A DNA stretch of 64,000 bases from Erythrobacter litoralis HTCC2594 (GCF_000013005.1 NC_007722.1:2547501-2611500), one strand, 5' to 3'. Shown: positions 35,276 through 44,612, numbered from the stretch's first letter. The notes: generated from the sequence alone by a model not told the origin. Made by a program: numbers and translations.

Positions 35276-36229
35276 TCAGGTCTTGCGCTCGAAGTCCTCG
35301 CCATCGGGTTTTTTGACCCGGAAGTTCCTGAGGTCGAGCAGTTCATTGAGGATCGGGTTGTCGTCCCCTCCCAGCCGCGAGGGGGTGCGCCCGACGAACA
35401 AATTGATCTCGCGGATCAGGTGCGACTGGTCGTAGAAAAACTCTGTCACCCCGGCCACTTCCTCTTCCGTAGTGTTCGGGGCCGACAGGAATGCCGCGGC
35501 CCGCACCGCGCGGTATTTGCGCTTCAGCGCCCGCGGGTTGAGCCCGAAATAGCGCTCGACCAGCCTTTGGGTCTGCCGCGTCGAATAGGCGGTCTGTTCG
35601 TAGAGCGCGTCCAGCTCCGGATCGAGCGAGGTGCCGAGCCATTCGACCACTTGCGCAATCAGCGTGGCGTGCCTTTTCGTCACGCGCTTGAGCCGCGGGC
35701 GGATGAAACCGGAAAGCCGGTCGACCATCTCCATCTGCGCGATCGAGCCGTCGGCGTAGGACGTGTGGATCGCATCACAGAACGCGTCGGTTTCAGGCCC
35801 GAAAAAGTCGCGCGCTTCGAAAATGCGGTTGCCGTGCTCGTCGGCACCCAGCCCGCTAAGCGCGGCCCAGCCGAGGGGGGTAAGGGCCGCGCCCAGTGAG
35901 TGAAAACCGCCCTCGAAGCGGAACGGGACCGCCACCGAAGTCGGCGACTGCAGCGAGCATCTGGGGATCGCCTGCGAGCGGCCGTCACGGAAATGCGCCT
36001 CGCCGTCGCCCTTGAGGACGATCATCAGCTTGCCGACGTCGGCCGGCTGGATATCCTCGATTTCCGCCTCGTCGCTGCGGAAGTGAAACAATGTAGTGAT
36101 GTAGGGGCGCAAGTCTTCGGGCGGCGGTATGTAGTCGATCGCGGCGGACTCGTGGTGCGCCGCGGCCGAAGCCGCCCCTTCCGTCACTACCCCTAAAGCG
36201 GACCCCCCCGCTTCCGCCATCCGTTTCAT
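35276..36229 (-). CDS. AraC-family transcription regulator (first copy)
   Basis: 317 residues from ATG 36229 (MKRMAEAGG). The longer frame from 36337 runs through A/T-rich promoter-like DNA and is not favoured. A ligand-type N-terminal domain (PPPEDLRPYITTLFHFRSDEAEIEDI) is followed by two helix-turn-helix units, YEQTAYSTRQTQRLVERYFGLNPRALKRKYRAVRAAAFL and FFYDQSHLIREINLFVGRTPSRL, the AraC C-terminal signature. It is a paralogue of 36642-37553 and of the fragment at 36408-36608. Ligand and targets unknown. Confidence 0.85.
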   Translation of the reverse strand: MKRMAEAGGSALGVVTEGAASAAAHHESAAIDYIPPPEDLRPYITTLFHFRSDEAEIEDIQPADVGKLMIVLKGDGEAHFRDGRSQAIPRCSLQSPTSVAVPFRFEGGFHSLGAALTPLGWAALSGLGADEHGNRIFEARDFFGPETDAFCDAIHTSYADGSIAQMEMVDRLSGFIRPRLKRVTKRHATLIAQVVEWLGTSLDPELDALYEQTAYSTRQTQRLVERYFGLNPRALKRKYRAVRAAAFLSAPNTTEEEVAGVTEFFYDQSHLIREINLFVGRTPSRLGGDDNPILNELLDLRNFRVKKPDGEDFERKT

Positions 36230-36407
36230 GCGACCCACTATTAATATTGTTGCTGCCCCGCCCCCCTTGAAGCTCTTTTCAGCAAGAAAATCCAGCAATT
36301 TCGAGTTGATTGGTATCGTCATCCGGCGCCGATGCACTTGGTCGCCGGGCGAATAGATGCAGACTTCGGTCTCGAGACAGGCCGCAGGAGAGGGAGCCGA
36401 GACTTGT

Positions 36408-36608
36408 TCAGGAGGCCCGGAATTCCTGCAGCCGGGTGAAATTCTTCATTTGCAGCAAAGTCTTGAGTATCGGCTGCTCGTCCCCGCCGAGCCGCGCGGG
36501 CGTATAGCCGCAGAAGCGGCGTATCTCGCGGATCATGTGCGGCTGGTCGTAGAACGCGGTTGCGATCGCGGCTTCCTCGCTGTCCGAAAGGGTCCCTTGC
36601 GACAGCAT
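36408..36608 (-). pseudogene. Remnant of a third AraC-family regulator
   Basis: 66 residues that match only the last part of an AraC protein: LSQGTLSDSEEAAIATAFYDQPHMIREIRRFCGYTPARLGGDEQPIL. This aligns with the C-termini of both flanking AraC genes. Homology begins just before, at FRET, but a TGA stands a few codons upstream and nothing resembling the N-terminal 230 residues follows. It is therefore a truncated remnant, not a functional regulator. Confidence 0.8.
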
Positions 36609-36641
36609 CGTCTCGCGAAATCAAGCATGCGTATTTTTCTC

Positions 36642-37553
36642 TCATTGCCGCTGCGGAATCGGCTGTGCGCGCGTTCCGGATCGATTCCAAGCGCGTTTCA
36701 GCTTCCTCCGCCGAAGAGATCCCTCCGGCCCGAGCGTGTCGCTCGTCACGCTGGGCGCGTCGGTGCGGAAGTGCTTCGGCGTGCGCCCGGTGAACTGGCG
36801 GATGTCGCGGATCATATGGGCTTGGTCGAAGTAGGCCGCTTCAACCTCGTTCCTGGCCGCCGCATCGAGATCGGGCTGCGAAAGCAGCGTGGCCGCGCGT
36901 ATGGCACGGTACCGCTTCACCAGTGTCGCCGGAGGTTTGCCGAAGAATCTCTTGCACAATCGCTGCACCTGCCGGGGGGACAGGGCGGTTGCGCGGGCTA
37001 GTTCCGCCACGTCCGGATTGAAGTCGGCGCTGAGCCAGGCGACGGTGCGCATGATGAAATCCGCATGGTTGTCCGACGGCGGGTTCAGGCTGGTGCGAAC
37101 AATGTCCGCCAGTCGCATGCAGGCATCCTTGGCCTCCAGCTCCCCAGACGCGAAATCGGCGCCAATTGCAGCCATAGCCCGGGCCGACCCTTCCCCCAAT
37201 ACTCGGTCTGCATCGATCCTGCGGTGGCCGAACGTATCGACCGGCAGATCGGCGATGGCCGCCCATCCCAGGGCCGTCAGCGAGACGCCGCAGGCGCGCA
37301 CCGGTCCTTTCATCGAGAAAGGTGCTGCCTGCTGCATCGGGGCAAGAAAGAAGGCATCGCTCGATTCGCCGACATGATCGTCGCCGAACTGCATCCGGGC
37401 GTGGCCCCGGCCGAAAGTGATCATCTGCGCGGAATAGGCCGGCAGGATGTCGTCCAGCCGTTCGCGGTCCGTCTCGAAGACGAACAATGTGTTCACATAC
37501 GGCGCGAGATCGCGGGGCGCAGCGACGAACTCGAACCGGAAAGGGGCATCCAT
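36642..37553 (-). CDS. AraC-family transcription regulator (second copy)
   Basis: 303 residues. The N-terminal sensing domain has RDLAPYVNTLFVFETDRERLDDILPA. The C-terminal double helix-turn-helix is ATALSPRQVQRLCKRFFGKPPATLVKRYRAIRAATLL with AYFDQAHMIRDIRQFTGRTPKHFR. The last 40 residues are a basic tail with no family match, ending near the remnant gene, so the original end may have been replaced. Targets unknown; the DUF885 hydrolase gene lies upstream. Confidence 0.85.
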   Translation of the reverse strand: MDAPFRFEFVAAPRDLAPYVNTLFVFETDRERLDDILPAYSAQMITFGRGHARMQFGDDHVGESSDAFFLAPMQQAAPFSMKGPVRACGVSLTALGWAAIADLPVDTFGHRRIDADRVLGEGSARAMAAIGADFASGELEAKDACMRLADIVRTSLNPPSDNHADFIMRTVAWLSADFNPDVAELARATALSPRQVQRLCKRFFGKPPATLVKRYRAIRAATLLSQPDLDAAARNEVEAAYFDQAHMIRDIRQFTGRTPKHFRTDAPSVTSDTLGPEGSLRRRKLKRAWNRSGTRAQPIPQRQ

Positions 37554-37593
37554 CAGTTACGCAAGTCCTCGAGCGACCCCGTCAAACCCGCGA

Positions 37594-39453
37594 TCACTCT
37601 CCCATAGTCGCCTTGTCCATCATCTTTTCGCGGGCGATCCAGCCGTCGATATTTTCTTCGAGGATCGACAGCGGCACCGGCCCGCTCTTGAGCACGGTGT
37701 CGTGGAAACCGCGTATGTCGAAATCATCGCCCAACTCGGACCGTGCCTTCTCGCGCAGCTCCATGATCTTGAGCTTGCCGATCATGTAGGCCGTGGCCTG
37801 CCCCGGATAGACGATATAGCGCTCGATCGCCTTGCGGATATCGCCATCGGGATTGGGCGTATTGTCGGTCAGGTACTGGATCGCCTTCTCGCGGCTCCAG
37901 CGCTTGTCGTGGATGCCGGTATCGACAACCAGCCGACAGGCTCTCCACAGTTCCATCCCCAGCCGCCCGAAATCGGAATAGGGATCGGTATAGAAGCCCA
38001 TGTCCTTGCCCAATTCTTCCGAATAGAGCCCCCAGCCCTCGGTATAGGCGGTGACGCCGCCGAAGCGGCGGAAAGGCGGCAGGTCGCCGAGTTCGGTCTG
38101 GAGCGCGCGCTGCAGGTGGTGGCCAGGTGAGCCCTCGTGATAGGCGAGCGCTTCCAGCTCGTTTTTCGACATATCGCGCAGATTGTAGAGATTGACGTAA
38201 TAGGTGCCGGGGCGCGATCCATCGGGTGCCGGGCTCTGGTAGAAGGCCTTGCCCGCGCTCTTTTCGCGGAAGGCCTCGACCGGCTTGATGACCATCGGTG
38301 CCTTGGGCAGCACGCCGAAATATTTTGGCAGTTTGGCTTCCATCCGGTCGAGCACCGCATTGGCGTCGGCGAGATAGTCTTCGCGACTGGTGTAGAAGAA
38401 GCGGTCGTCGGTGCGGGTGTAGCGGAAGAAGTCCTGCAGCGAGCCTTCGAAGCCGACCTTGTCCATGATCGCCCGCATCTCGCCATGGATCCGCTCGACT
38501 TCGCGCAGGCCGATATTGTGGATCTCGTCGGCGGTCAGATCGGTGGTGGTGTAATTGGCGAGCAATGCTTCGTAATAGGCCGCGCCGTTGGGCAGGCGCC
38601 AGATTCCGTCCGCATCGGGTGCGGTCGCCTGCTGCCGCTTCATCTCGGCCAGAAGTCGGAGATAGGCCGGTCGCGCTTCGTCGTTCCACGCCACGGCAGC
38701 GGCGTCGACCAGGTCGGCCTTGGCTTCGTCGGCGATCTCGAGCGCCGCGACCTTGGCGGCGAAATCATCGAGGATCGCATTGCTGCTGCCTTCTGCCGTG
38801 AGATTCTCGATATCCGAGATGACGTAGGGATAGACCCAGTCTGGCGGCATCACTCCCATGTCGGCCCGCTCGCGCGCTTCGGCGGTGAGTGTATCCAGCA
38901 CTTCGGCCATGCCTTCTATGCGGCTGACGTAATCCGCCGCATGGCTCTCATCGGCAACCCGGTGGATGTTGATGAGGAAGGCGGGCAGGCGGCTTTGTGC
39001 GCCGTTCATCTGGTCGAAGATGTAGTCGTTGTCGCGGTAGGGCCAAAGCGAGGCGCTGCGCTTGGCCATGGCGTCGAACAGGCGATAGGACAGCGCATCC
39101 TGCTCGCTCAGTTCCGTGACATCGTAAGCGGCACGCATCCGCGCGGCGCTTTCCTGAAGAAGGTCGTACTGCTCCTTCTCGCCGGCATCCGAATAATCGC
39201 CCCACTCGCCGTAATCCTCGTCCCGAATCCCGCGATAGGCCTTGCCCAGCGGGGACAGCTCAAGCTGCGCCGCATCATAGGCATCGAAGAACGCGTTGAT
39301 ATCCTGGGATTGCGCGGCGGGAGCCTCAGTCGCGGCAGTGGCGGTGGCCGTTGCCGAAGCCGTCGCAACCGGCTCGTCCGAGGCGTAGGGGGAAGCGCAG
39401 CCGCCTAGAGCGATCGCTGCTGCGGAAGTGGCGAGAAGGAAAAAAATTTTCAT
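37594..39453 (-). CDS. DUF885 family lipoprotein (putative metallo-hydrolase)
   Basis: 619 residues. Lipoprotein signal with lipobox ALGGC, then an alanine/threonine-rich linker. The DUF885 domain covers most of the rest and contains the metal motif YHEGSPGHHLQRAL with a downstream YTEGWGLYSEELG, an HExxH-like peptidase arrangement (here HEGSPGHH). The family is thought to be peptidases or carboxypeptidases of the envelope. Transcribed toward the AraC genes; start ATG at 39453 after a terminator. Confidence 0.85.
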   Translation of the reverse strand: MKIFFLLATSAAAIALGGCASPYASDEPVATASATATATAATEAPAAQSQDINAFFDAYDAAQLELSPLGKAYRGIRDEDYGEWGDYSDAGEKEQYDLLQESAARMRAAYDVTELSEQDALSYRLFDAMAKRSASLWPYRDNDYIFDQMNGAQSRLPAFLINIHRVADESHAADYVSRIEGMAEVLDTLTAEARERADMGVMPPDWVYPYVISDIENLTAEGSSNAILDDFAAKVAALEIADEAKADLVDAAAVAWNDEARPAYLRLLAEMKRQQATAPDADGIWRLPNGAAYYEALLANYTTTDLTADEIHNIGLREVERIHGEMRAIMDKVGFEGSLQDFFRYTRTDDRFFYTSREDYLADANAVLDRMEAKLPKYFGVLPKAPMVIKPVEAFREKSAGKAFYQSPAPDGSRPGTYYVNLYNLRDMSKNELEALAYHEGSPGHHLQRALQTELGDLPPFRRFGGVTAYTEGWGLYSEELGKDMGFYTDPYSDFGRLGMELWRACRLVVDTGIHDKRWSREKAIQYLTDNTPNPDGDIRKAIERYIVYPGQATAYMIGKLKIMELREKARSELGDDFDIRGFHDTVLKSGPVPLSILEENIDGWIAREKMMDKATMGE

Positions 39454-39508
39454 GTGCTGTCTCCGTCGCGGGTACGAACCGGAATACGGTTATGGCAATG
39501 CGCGGCAC

Positions 39509-39550
39509 AAAAAAAGGGGCGGCCCCCGATAAATCGAGAACCGCCCTTTG
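39509..39550 (-). terminator. Intrinsic terminator of a minus-strand transcript
   Basis: On the minus strand GGGCGG and CCGCCC flank an inner stem (TTCT pairing with GGGG, CGA with TCG, loop TTTA), then C and seven T. It is a strong rho-independent terminator, yet no minus-strand gene precedes it. Confidence 0.85.
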
Positions 39551-39622
39551 AAGTTGAGGAACTCGTTGCATTGCTGCCTCGAGCCCTTCGGGTCGCAGGA
39601 GCTAGCTAGCAAAGCCCCCGAT
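39509..39622 (-). ncRNA. Candidate small RNA upstream of pyrD
   Basis: About 114 bases defined by the strong terminator at its 3' end and a -10-like TACAAT (39629-39634) at its 5' end. In between are two hairpins: CCCCG-ATT-CGGGG at the 5' end and GACCC-GAA-GGGCTC in the middle, then single-stranded sequence with AACGAGTTCCTCAACTTCAA. No convincing open frame with a ribosome site is present. It is antisense to the pyrD leader region. Expression is inferred only from these signals. Confidence 0.5.
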
Positions 39623-39735
39623 TCGGGGATTGTATGGAAACGACAAAACCGAAATTGTCCGGTTTTCCGGGCAATATATCCGCAGCCGGGCCTTGCTCGA
39701 CAGATGCGGAATTGCGGGCCATAGGGCGCGCACGC

Positions 39736-40767
39736 ATGCTTTTTTCGCTCATCCGCCCTGCCATACACGCGCTCGATCCGGAAAGAGCGCACCGGTTTTC
39801 GATCGAAGCGCTCAAGCTGGCGCCGTTGCCGCACAGCCGCCACTCCGACGCTTCGCTGTCCGTCAAAGTCGCCGGCATCCGCTTCCCCAATCCGGTCGGC
39901 GTCGCGGCCGGTTACGACAAGGATGCCGAAGTGCCCGATGCCCTGCTGGGCCTCGGCTTCGGCTTCGTCGAAGTCGGCTCGATCACACCCCGCCCGCAGG
40001 AGGGCAATCCGAAACCGCGCCTGTTCCGGCTGAGCCGCGACCGGGCGGTTATCAATCGCATGGGGTTCAACAATGCGGGGGCCGATGTGGCGGAGCGACG
40101 GCTGAGGGCCCGCGCGGCGAAGGGCGGCGTGATCGGCATCAATGTCGGGGCGAACAAGGATTCGGATGATCGCATCGCCGATTACGCGACCATGGTCCGC
40201 CGCATGGCGCCTTATGCAAGCTATCTCACCGCCAATATCTCCAGCCCCAACACGCCGGGCCTGCGCGCGCTGCAGGACGAAGGGGCGCTGACCGGACTGC
40301 TCGACGCGGTGATGGAAGCGCCCGGTGCCGACGGTCCGCCGGTCTTCCTCAAGGTCGCGCCCGACCTCGAGCCTGCCGATGTCGATGCGATTGCGCGGAT
40401 CGCGATCGACAAGGGCCTCGGTGCGCTGATCGTCTCGAACACCACCATCTTCCGGCCCGATCTCCAATCGCGCGATCGCGACGAGACGGGAGGCCTCTCC
40501 GGCGCGCCCCTCAAACCGCTCGCGCTCCAGCGTTTGCGCGACTTCCGCAGCGCCACTGGCGGAGCTATTCCGCTGGTCGGCGTAGGCGGGATAGCCACTA
40601 TAGACGACGCGTGGGAACGCATTCGCGCAGGGGCGAGCCTCGTGCAGGTGTATTCGGCGATGGTCTACGAGGGCCCCGGCCTCGGGCGCTCCATCGCGCG
40701 CGGGCTTTCGCGCAAATTGCGCGAACACGGCATGGCTTCGATTGAAGAAGCGGTCGGAAGCGAATAG
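39736..40767 (+). CDS. pyrD: Dihydroorotate dehydrogenase (quinone)
   Basis: 343 residues, class 2 enzyme of pyrimidine synthesis, attached to the inner membrane and reducing quinone. MLFSLIRPAIHALDPERAHRFSIEALK is the typical amphipathic N-terminus. NPVGVAAGYDKDAEV, FGFVEVGSITPRPQEGNPKPRLFRL, NRMGFNNAG, ANISSPNTPGLR, KVAPDL, SNTTIFRP and VGVGGI follow in order. ATG 39736 is used; an in-frame ATG at 39634 lies in the small RNA region. Confidence 0.97.
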   Translation: MLFSLIRPAIHALDPERAHRFSIEALKLAPLPHSRHSDASLSVKVAGIRFPNPVGVAAGYDKDAEVPDALLGLGFGFVEVGSITPRPQEGNPKPRLFRLSRDRAVINRMGFNNAGADVAERRLRARAAKGGVIGINVGANKDSDDRIADYATMVRRMAPYASYLTANISSPNTPGLRALQDEGALTGLLDAVMEAPGADGPPVFLKVAPDLEPADVDAIARIAIDKGLGALIVSNTTIFRPDLQSRDRDETGGLSGAPLKPLALQRLRDFRSATGGAIPLVGVGGIATIDDAWERIRAGASLVQVYSAMVYEGPGLGRSIARGLSRKLREHGMASIEEAVGSE

Positions 40768-40778
40768 CACGCCTTGCC

Positions 40779-42509
40779 ATGACAATTCGCCAAATCCTCG
40801 CCTCTCTCGCCGCGCTTGCCCTTGTCGGATGCGCCAATGCCTATGCCGAAGAGCCGGTTGTTGCGCAGCAGGCTGCGCCTGCCTTCGCAGGAACGGTCGC
40901 CTCGGCCGATCCGCGCGCCACGGCTGCGGGGGAAGAGATGTTGCGCCGCGGCGGCAGCGCGACCGATGCCGCCATTGCCACGATGATCGCGCTGACGGTG
41001 GTCGAACCGCAAAGTTCGGGCATCGGCGGCGGTGGCTTCATCGTGCGCGGGTCGCCCGACGGGACCGTCACCAGTTACGACGGGCGCGAGACGGCCCCCG
41101 CAGGAGCGACACCCGACTGGTTCCTCGGCGAAGACGGTGAGCCCCTGCCGGGCCGCGAAGCGGTACTGTCGGGCCTCAGCATCGGCGTGCCGGGCAATAT
41201 CGACGTCGCCCGGCGCGCGCATGACGAGCACGGCAAGCTGCCTTGGGCGACGCTGTTCGAGCCGGCGATCCGGCTGGCACGCGAGGGCTTCGTCCTCAAT
41301 CCGCGCCTCAATGCTTCGCTCGACGGCTATGCCGATCGCGCCGGGCTGACAGAAGGCGGCAGGGCAACTTTTTACGCCGATGACGAGATGCCCAAGGCAG
41401 TCGGCGCGCGCATCGTGCAGGAAGAATTGGCGCAGACGCTCGAAGCCATCGCCGCGAACGGGCCGGAATGGTTCTACGACAGCGAATTCGGCGCAGGCCT
41501 CGCAGAGACCGTTGCCGCCGCCACACCGCGCGAAGGCAAGATGACGACCGAGGACGTCGCGACGTACTCGTCGAAAGAGCGACCTGCCGTTTGCGGCACC
41601 TATCGCCGACACAAGGTCTGCGGCATGGGCCCGCCCTCTTCCGGCGGCATCGCGGTCATCCAGATCCTCAAGCAGCTCGAACGTTTCGACCTTGCGGCGA
41701 TGGGAGCGCAATCGCCCGAAGTCTGGCACCTGTTCGTTGAGTCGCAGCGCCTCGCCTATGCCGATCGCGAACTCTACACCGGCGACAGCGACTTCGTGGA
41801 CGTACCAGTCGAAGGGCTCGTCGCTCCGGCCTATCTTGCCGCGCGCTCGCAATTGATCGATCCCGCAGCGCGCACCGATGAAGTCGAGGCCGGCCAGCCC
41901 CCGCGCGCTCCGCAGGCCCGCGCCACCGGCGAGCACTATCCCGACAGCGGTACGACGCATCTGGTCGCGGTTGGCCCCGACGGCACCATGGTCAGTTACA
42001 CCTCCACCATCGAGGGCGCCTTCGGTTCGGGCTACATGTATGGCGGTTTCTACCTCAACAACGAGCTGACCGATTTCAGCTTCCGCCCGGAACGCGACGG
42101 CGTGCCGGTCGCCAATAGGGTCGAAGGCGGCAAGCGGCCGCGCAGCTCGATGGCGCCGACGGTCGTCTACGATCCGCAAGGCAAGCCGCTGCTCGCCATC
42201 GGGGCCGCCGGCGGCCCGACCATCCCGATCCAGACCGCGCGCTCGATCATCGGCGTGATCGACTTCGGGATGGAGCTGGAAGACGCGCTCGCCCTGCCGA
42301 TGATCATGGCCTTCGGCGACCGGGTCATCGTGGAGGAAGACACGTGGCTGGCCGGGGCGATCCCGGCGCTCAACGCGCTCGGCCACGAGCAGGTCGTCAC
42401 CAGCGGCTTCCTCTTCCGCACCAATGCCGCAATGCGCACGCCGCAAGGCTGGGTCGCGCGGCACGACCTGCGGCTAGACCCGCTGCTGGCCATGCCGGGG
42501 CCAGAGTGA
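40779..42509 (+). CDS. ggt: Gamma-glutamyltransferase
   Basis: 576 residues. Lipoprotein-like signal (LAALALVGC). The pro-enzyme cleaves itself before the catalytic threonine, here T392 in DSGTTHLVAV. ATAAGEEMLRRGGSATDAAIA, SGIGGGGFIV, DGRETAP (gamma-glutamyl site arginine), GGFYLNNELTDFSF and RPRSSMAPTVV are family blocks. It acts in the periplasm on glutathione and related compounds. Eleven bases after pyrD. Confidence 0.94.
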   Translation: MTIRQILASLAALALVGCANAYAEEPVVAQQAAPAFAGTVASADPRATAAGEEMLRRGGSATDAAIATMIALTVVEPQSSGIGGGGFIVRGSPDGTVTSYDGRETAPAGATPDWFLGEDGEPLPGREAVLSGLSIGVPGNIDVARRAHDEHGKLPWATLFEPAIRLAREGFVLNPRLNASLDGYADRAGLTEGGRATFYADDEMPKAVGARIVQEELAQTLEAIAANGPEWFYDSEFGAGLAETVAAATPREGKMTTEDVATYSSKERPAVCGTYRRHKVCGMGPPSSGGIAVIQILKQLERFDLAAMGAQSPEVWHLFVESQRLAYADRELYTGDSDFVDVPVEGLVAPAYLAARSQLIDPAARTDEVEAGQPPRAPQARATGEHYPDSGTTHLVAVGPDGTMVSYTSTIEGAFGSGYMYGGFYLNNELTDFSFRPERDGVPVANRVEGGKRPRSSMAPTVVYDPQGKPLLAIGAAGGPTIPIQTARSIIGVIDFGMELEDALALPMIMAFGDRVIVEEDTWLAGAIPALNALGHEQVVTSGFLFRTNAAMRTPQGWVARHDLRLDPLLAMPGPE

Positions 42510-42595
42510 TCCGGCTTGCCGCTACGGCAGCAGCCCCCTAGAAGCGCCGCGATAGTTACAACAGCAACAATTTTCCTTCGGAGCAGGAGCGCTTG

Positions 42596-44407
42596 ATGGT
42601 GCAACTGGGCGATATCGAAACCGCCGACAATCTCGTCGAACTTTTCCTCAAGCGCGCCGATGGCAAGGGCGACGAGCCGTTCCTCGGCGCCAAGCGCGAC
42701 GGCGCATGGCAGACGCAAAGTTGGCGCGAAGCGGCGGAGAAGGTGTGCATCCTCGCGGAGGGCCTGCGCGGTCTAGGCCTGAAGGATGGCGACCGGGTCA
42801 TGCTGGTCAGCGAGAACCGGCCCGAATGGTGCATCGCCGACCTCGCCATTATGGCGGCAGGCTGCATCACCGTTCCGGCCTACACCACCAATACCCAGCG
42901 CGATCACATGCACATCCTCGACAATTCGGGGGCCAAGGCGGTGATCGTTTCCAACGACAAGCTTTCCGATCCGCTGCTCCCCGCGATCATGCGCACCGGC
43001 ATCGCCGAGCATGTGATCGCCATCGATTCGATCCGCTCGCACCAGTCCGCCGGGTCGGAAATCGTCCATCGGTGGGATAATCTGCTGCAAGGCGATGCGG
43101 CAACGGCGCGCACGGCGGTCGAAGAGCGGATGAAGGGCGTGACGCGCGAGACCACCGCCTGCATCATCTACACCAGCGGCACGGGCGGCGCGCCGCGCGG
43201 CGTGCTGCAGCATCACGGCGCGATCCTGTGCAATGTCACCGGCGCAGCGGAAATCCTGATGAGCGATTTCGGGCTCGACGACGAGGAGCGTTTCCTGTCC
43301 TTCCTGCCGCTAAGCCATGCTTATGAACATACCGGCGGGCAGTTCCTGCCCATCGGCGTCGGCGCGCAGATCTATTATTCCGAAGGACTGGAAAAGCTCG
43401 CCAGCAATCTCGAGGAAACCCGCCCCACCATCATGGTCGTCGTCCCGCGCCTGTTCGAAGTGCTGCGCACGCGCATCATGAAACAGGTCAGCAAGCAGGG
43501 CGGCACGGCCAATTTCCTGATGGACAAGGCGCTGGAGATTGGCGAGCGGCGCGCTGAAGGCCACCGCAAGCTGCTCGACGGGCCCATGAACGCGATCCTC
43601 GAGCGCACGCTGCGCCCCAAGATACGCCAGCGCTTCGGCGGCCGGATCAAGGCGATGGTGTCCGGCGGGGCGCCTCTCAACCCCGAAGTCGGCGTGTTCT
43701 TCGAATCGATGGGGCTGACCATGCTGCAGGGCTATGGCCAGACCGAAGCCGGACCGGTGATTAGCTGCAACAGGCCGCGGGCGGGCCTCAAGATGGATAC
43801 CGTCGGCCCGCCGATGCAGGGGGTGGAGGTCAAAGTTGCCGAGGATGGCGAGCTGCTGGTGCGCGGCGAGCTGGTGATGAAGGGATACTGGCAGAACGAG
43901 GCCGAAACCGAGCGGACGCTCAGGGACGGATGGCTCCACACCGGCGATATCGGCCATCTCGACGACGCCGGGCGCATCGTCATCACCGATCGCAAGAAGG
44001 ACATGATCGTCAACGACAAGGGCGACAACATCGCCCCGCAGAAGGTCGAAGGCATGCTGACCCTGCAGCCCGAGATCGGGCAGGCGATGGTTGCGGGCGA
44101 CAAGCGGCCTTACATCGTCGGCCTTATCGTGCCCGATGCCGAATGGGCGCTCGAATGGGCCAAGGCCAACGACAAAAAGTTTGACCTGAAAGAGCTGCAG
44201 GAACTGCCCGAATTCCGCACCGCCGTGCGCGCCGCGGTAGACCGCACTAACCAGGACCTCAGCGTGATCGAGAAGGTGCGCGGCTTTGCCTTCGCCGACG
44301 AAGCCTTCACCATCGAGAACGAGGAAATGACCCCCAGCATGAAAATCCGCCGCCACGTGATCCGGCAGCGGTACCAGGAGCGGCTGGACGGGTTGTATAG
44401 ATCCTAA
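42596..44407 (+). CDS. Long-chain fatty-acid-CoA ligase type enzyme
   Basis: 603 residues of the ANL superfamily, long form. CIIYTSGTGGAPRGVLQHH is the phosphate loop (a lysine-to-arginine variant), LSHAYEHTGGQ, MLQGYGQTEAGP, GWLHTGDIGHLDDAGRIVITDRKKDMIVNDKGDNIAPQKVE and MTPSMKIRR follow; the last holds the C-terminal lysine. It would make acyl-CoA from long fatty acids. ATG 42596 has AGGAG six bases upstream; a TTG one codon before is less likely. A structured repeat begins just after its stop. Confidence 0.92.
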   Translation: MVQLGDIETADNLVELFLKRADGKGDEPFLGAKRDGAWQTQSWREAAEKVCILAEGLRGLGLKDGDRVMLVSENRPEWCIADLAIMAAGCITVPAYTTNTQRDHMHILDNSGAKAVIVSNDKLSDPLLPAIMRTGIAEHVIAIDSIRSHQSAGSEIVHRWDNLLQGDAATARTAVEERMKGVTRETTACIIYTSGTGGAPRGVLQHHGAILCNVTGAAEILMSDFGLDDEERFLSFLPLSHAYEHTGGQFLPIGVGAQIYYSEGLEKLASNLEETRPTIMVVVPRLFEVLRTRIMKQVSKQGGTANFLMDKALEIGERRAEGHRKLLDGPMNAILERTLRPKIRQRFGGRIKAMVSGGAPLNPEVGVFFESMGLTMLQGYGQTEAGPVISCNRPRAGLKMDTVGPPMQGVEVKVAEDGELLVRGELVMKGYWQNEAETERTLRDGWLHTGDIGHLDDAGRIVITDRKKDMIVNDKGDNIAPQKVEGMLTLQPEIGQAMVAGDKRPYIVGLIVPDAEWALEWAKANDKKFDLKELQELPEFRTAVRAAVDRTNQDLSVIEKVRGFAFADEAFTIENEEMTPSMKIRRHVIRQRYQERLDGLYRS

Positions 44408-44500
44408 TGTTTTGAACCCGCATCCGCGGGTTCGTCCTCGCTAGACGCGCGGCAAGCCGCGCCCGCTGCGGGCGGGCGGTCGCCCTTGCGGTCCGCTGGT
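44408..44500 (+). repeat. Copy B of the ATCC-loop 3'-flanking structured repeat
   Basis: Directly after the ligase stop. Hairpin I GAACCCGC/GCGGGTTC around ATCC (44414-44433), linker GTCCTCGCTAGA, hairpin II GCGCGGC-AA-GCCGCGC, GCTGCGGGC, hairpin III GGGC-GGTC-GCCC, then CTTGCGG. Compared with copy A, stems I and II differ by compensatory base-pair changes. Confidence 0.85.
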
Positions 44501-44550
44501 CGCGTACCGAACCAGCGCTTCTAATTAGGACGTGATGCTTGGTCGCGGCA

Positions 44551-44612
44551 GCCAAAGGCCGACCGGCCGTCGCGCCCACTGGCGCGGAAGCCTAAGGGGC
44601 CGGATGGCCCCG
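44551..44612 (-). repeat. Copy B' (inverted, diverged) of the structured repeat
   Basis: Read on the minus strand, just after the stop of the next gene: hairpin GGGGCC-ATCC-GGCCCC (44596-44611), then further down GGCC-GGTC-GGCC (44557-44568) and TTTGGC. Loops match copies A and B; linkers are diverged. Between B and B' is another short hairpin (GCTGGT/ACCAGC). Confidence 0.6.

Noticed and set aside
36230..36337. Longer N-terminus for the first AraC protein
   Set aside because: The DNA is A/T-rich and promoter-like; ATG 36229 gives the usual length. Not fully certain.
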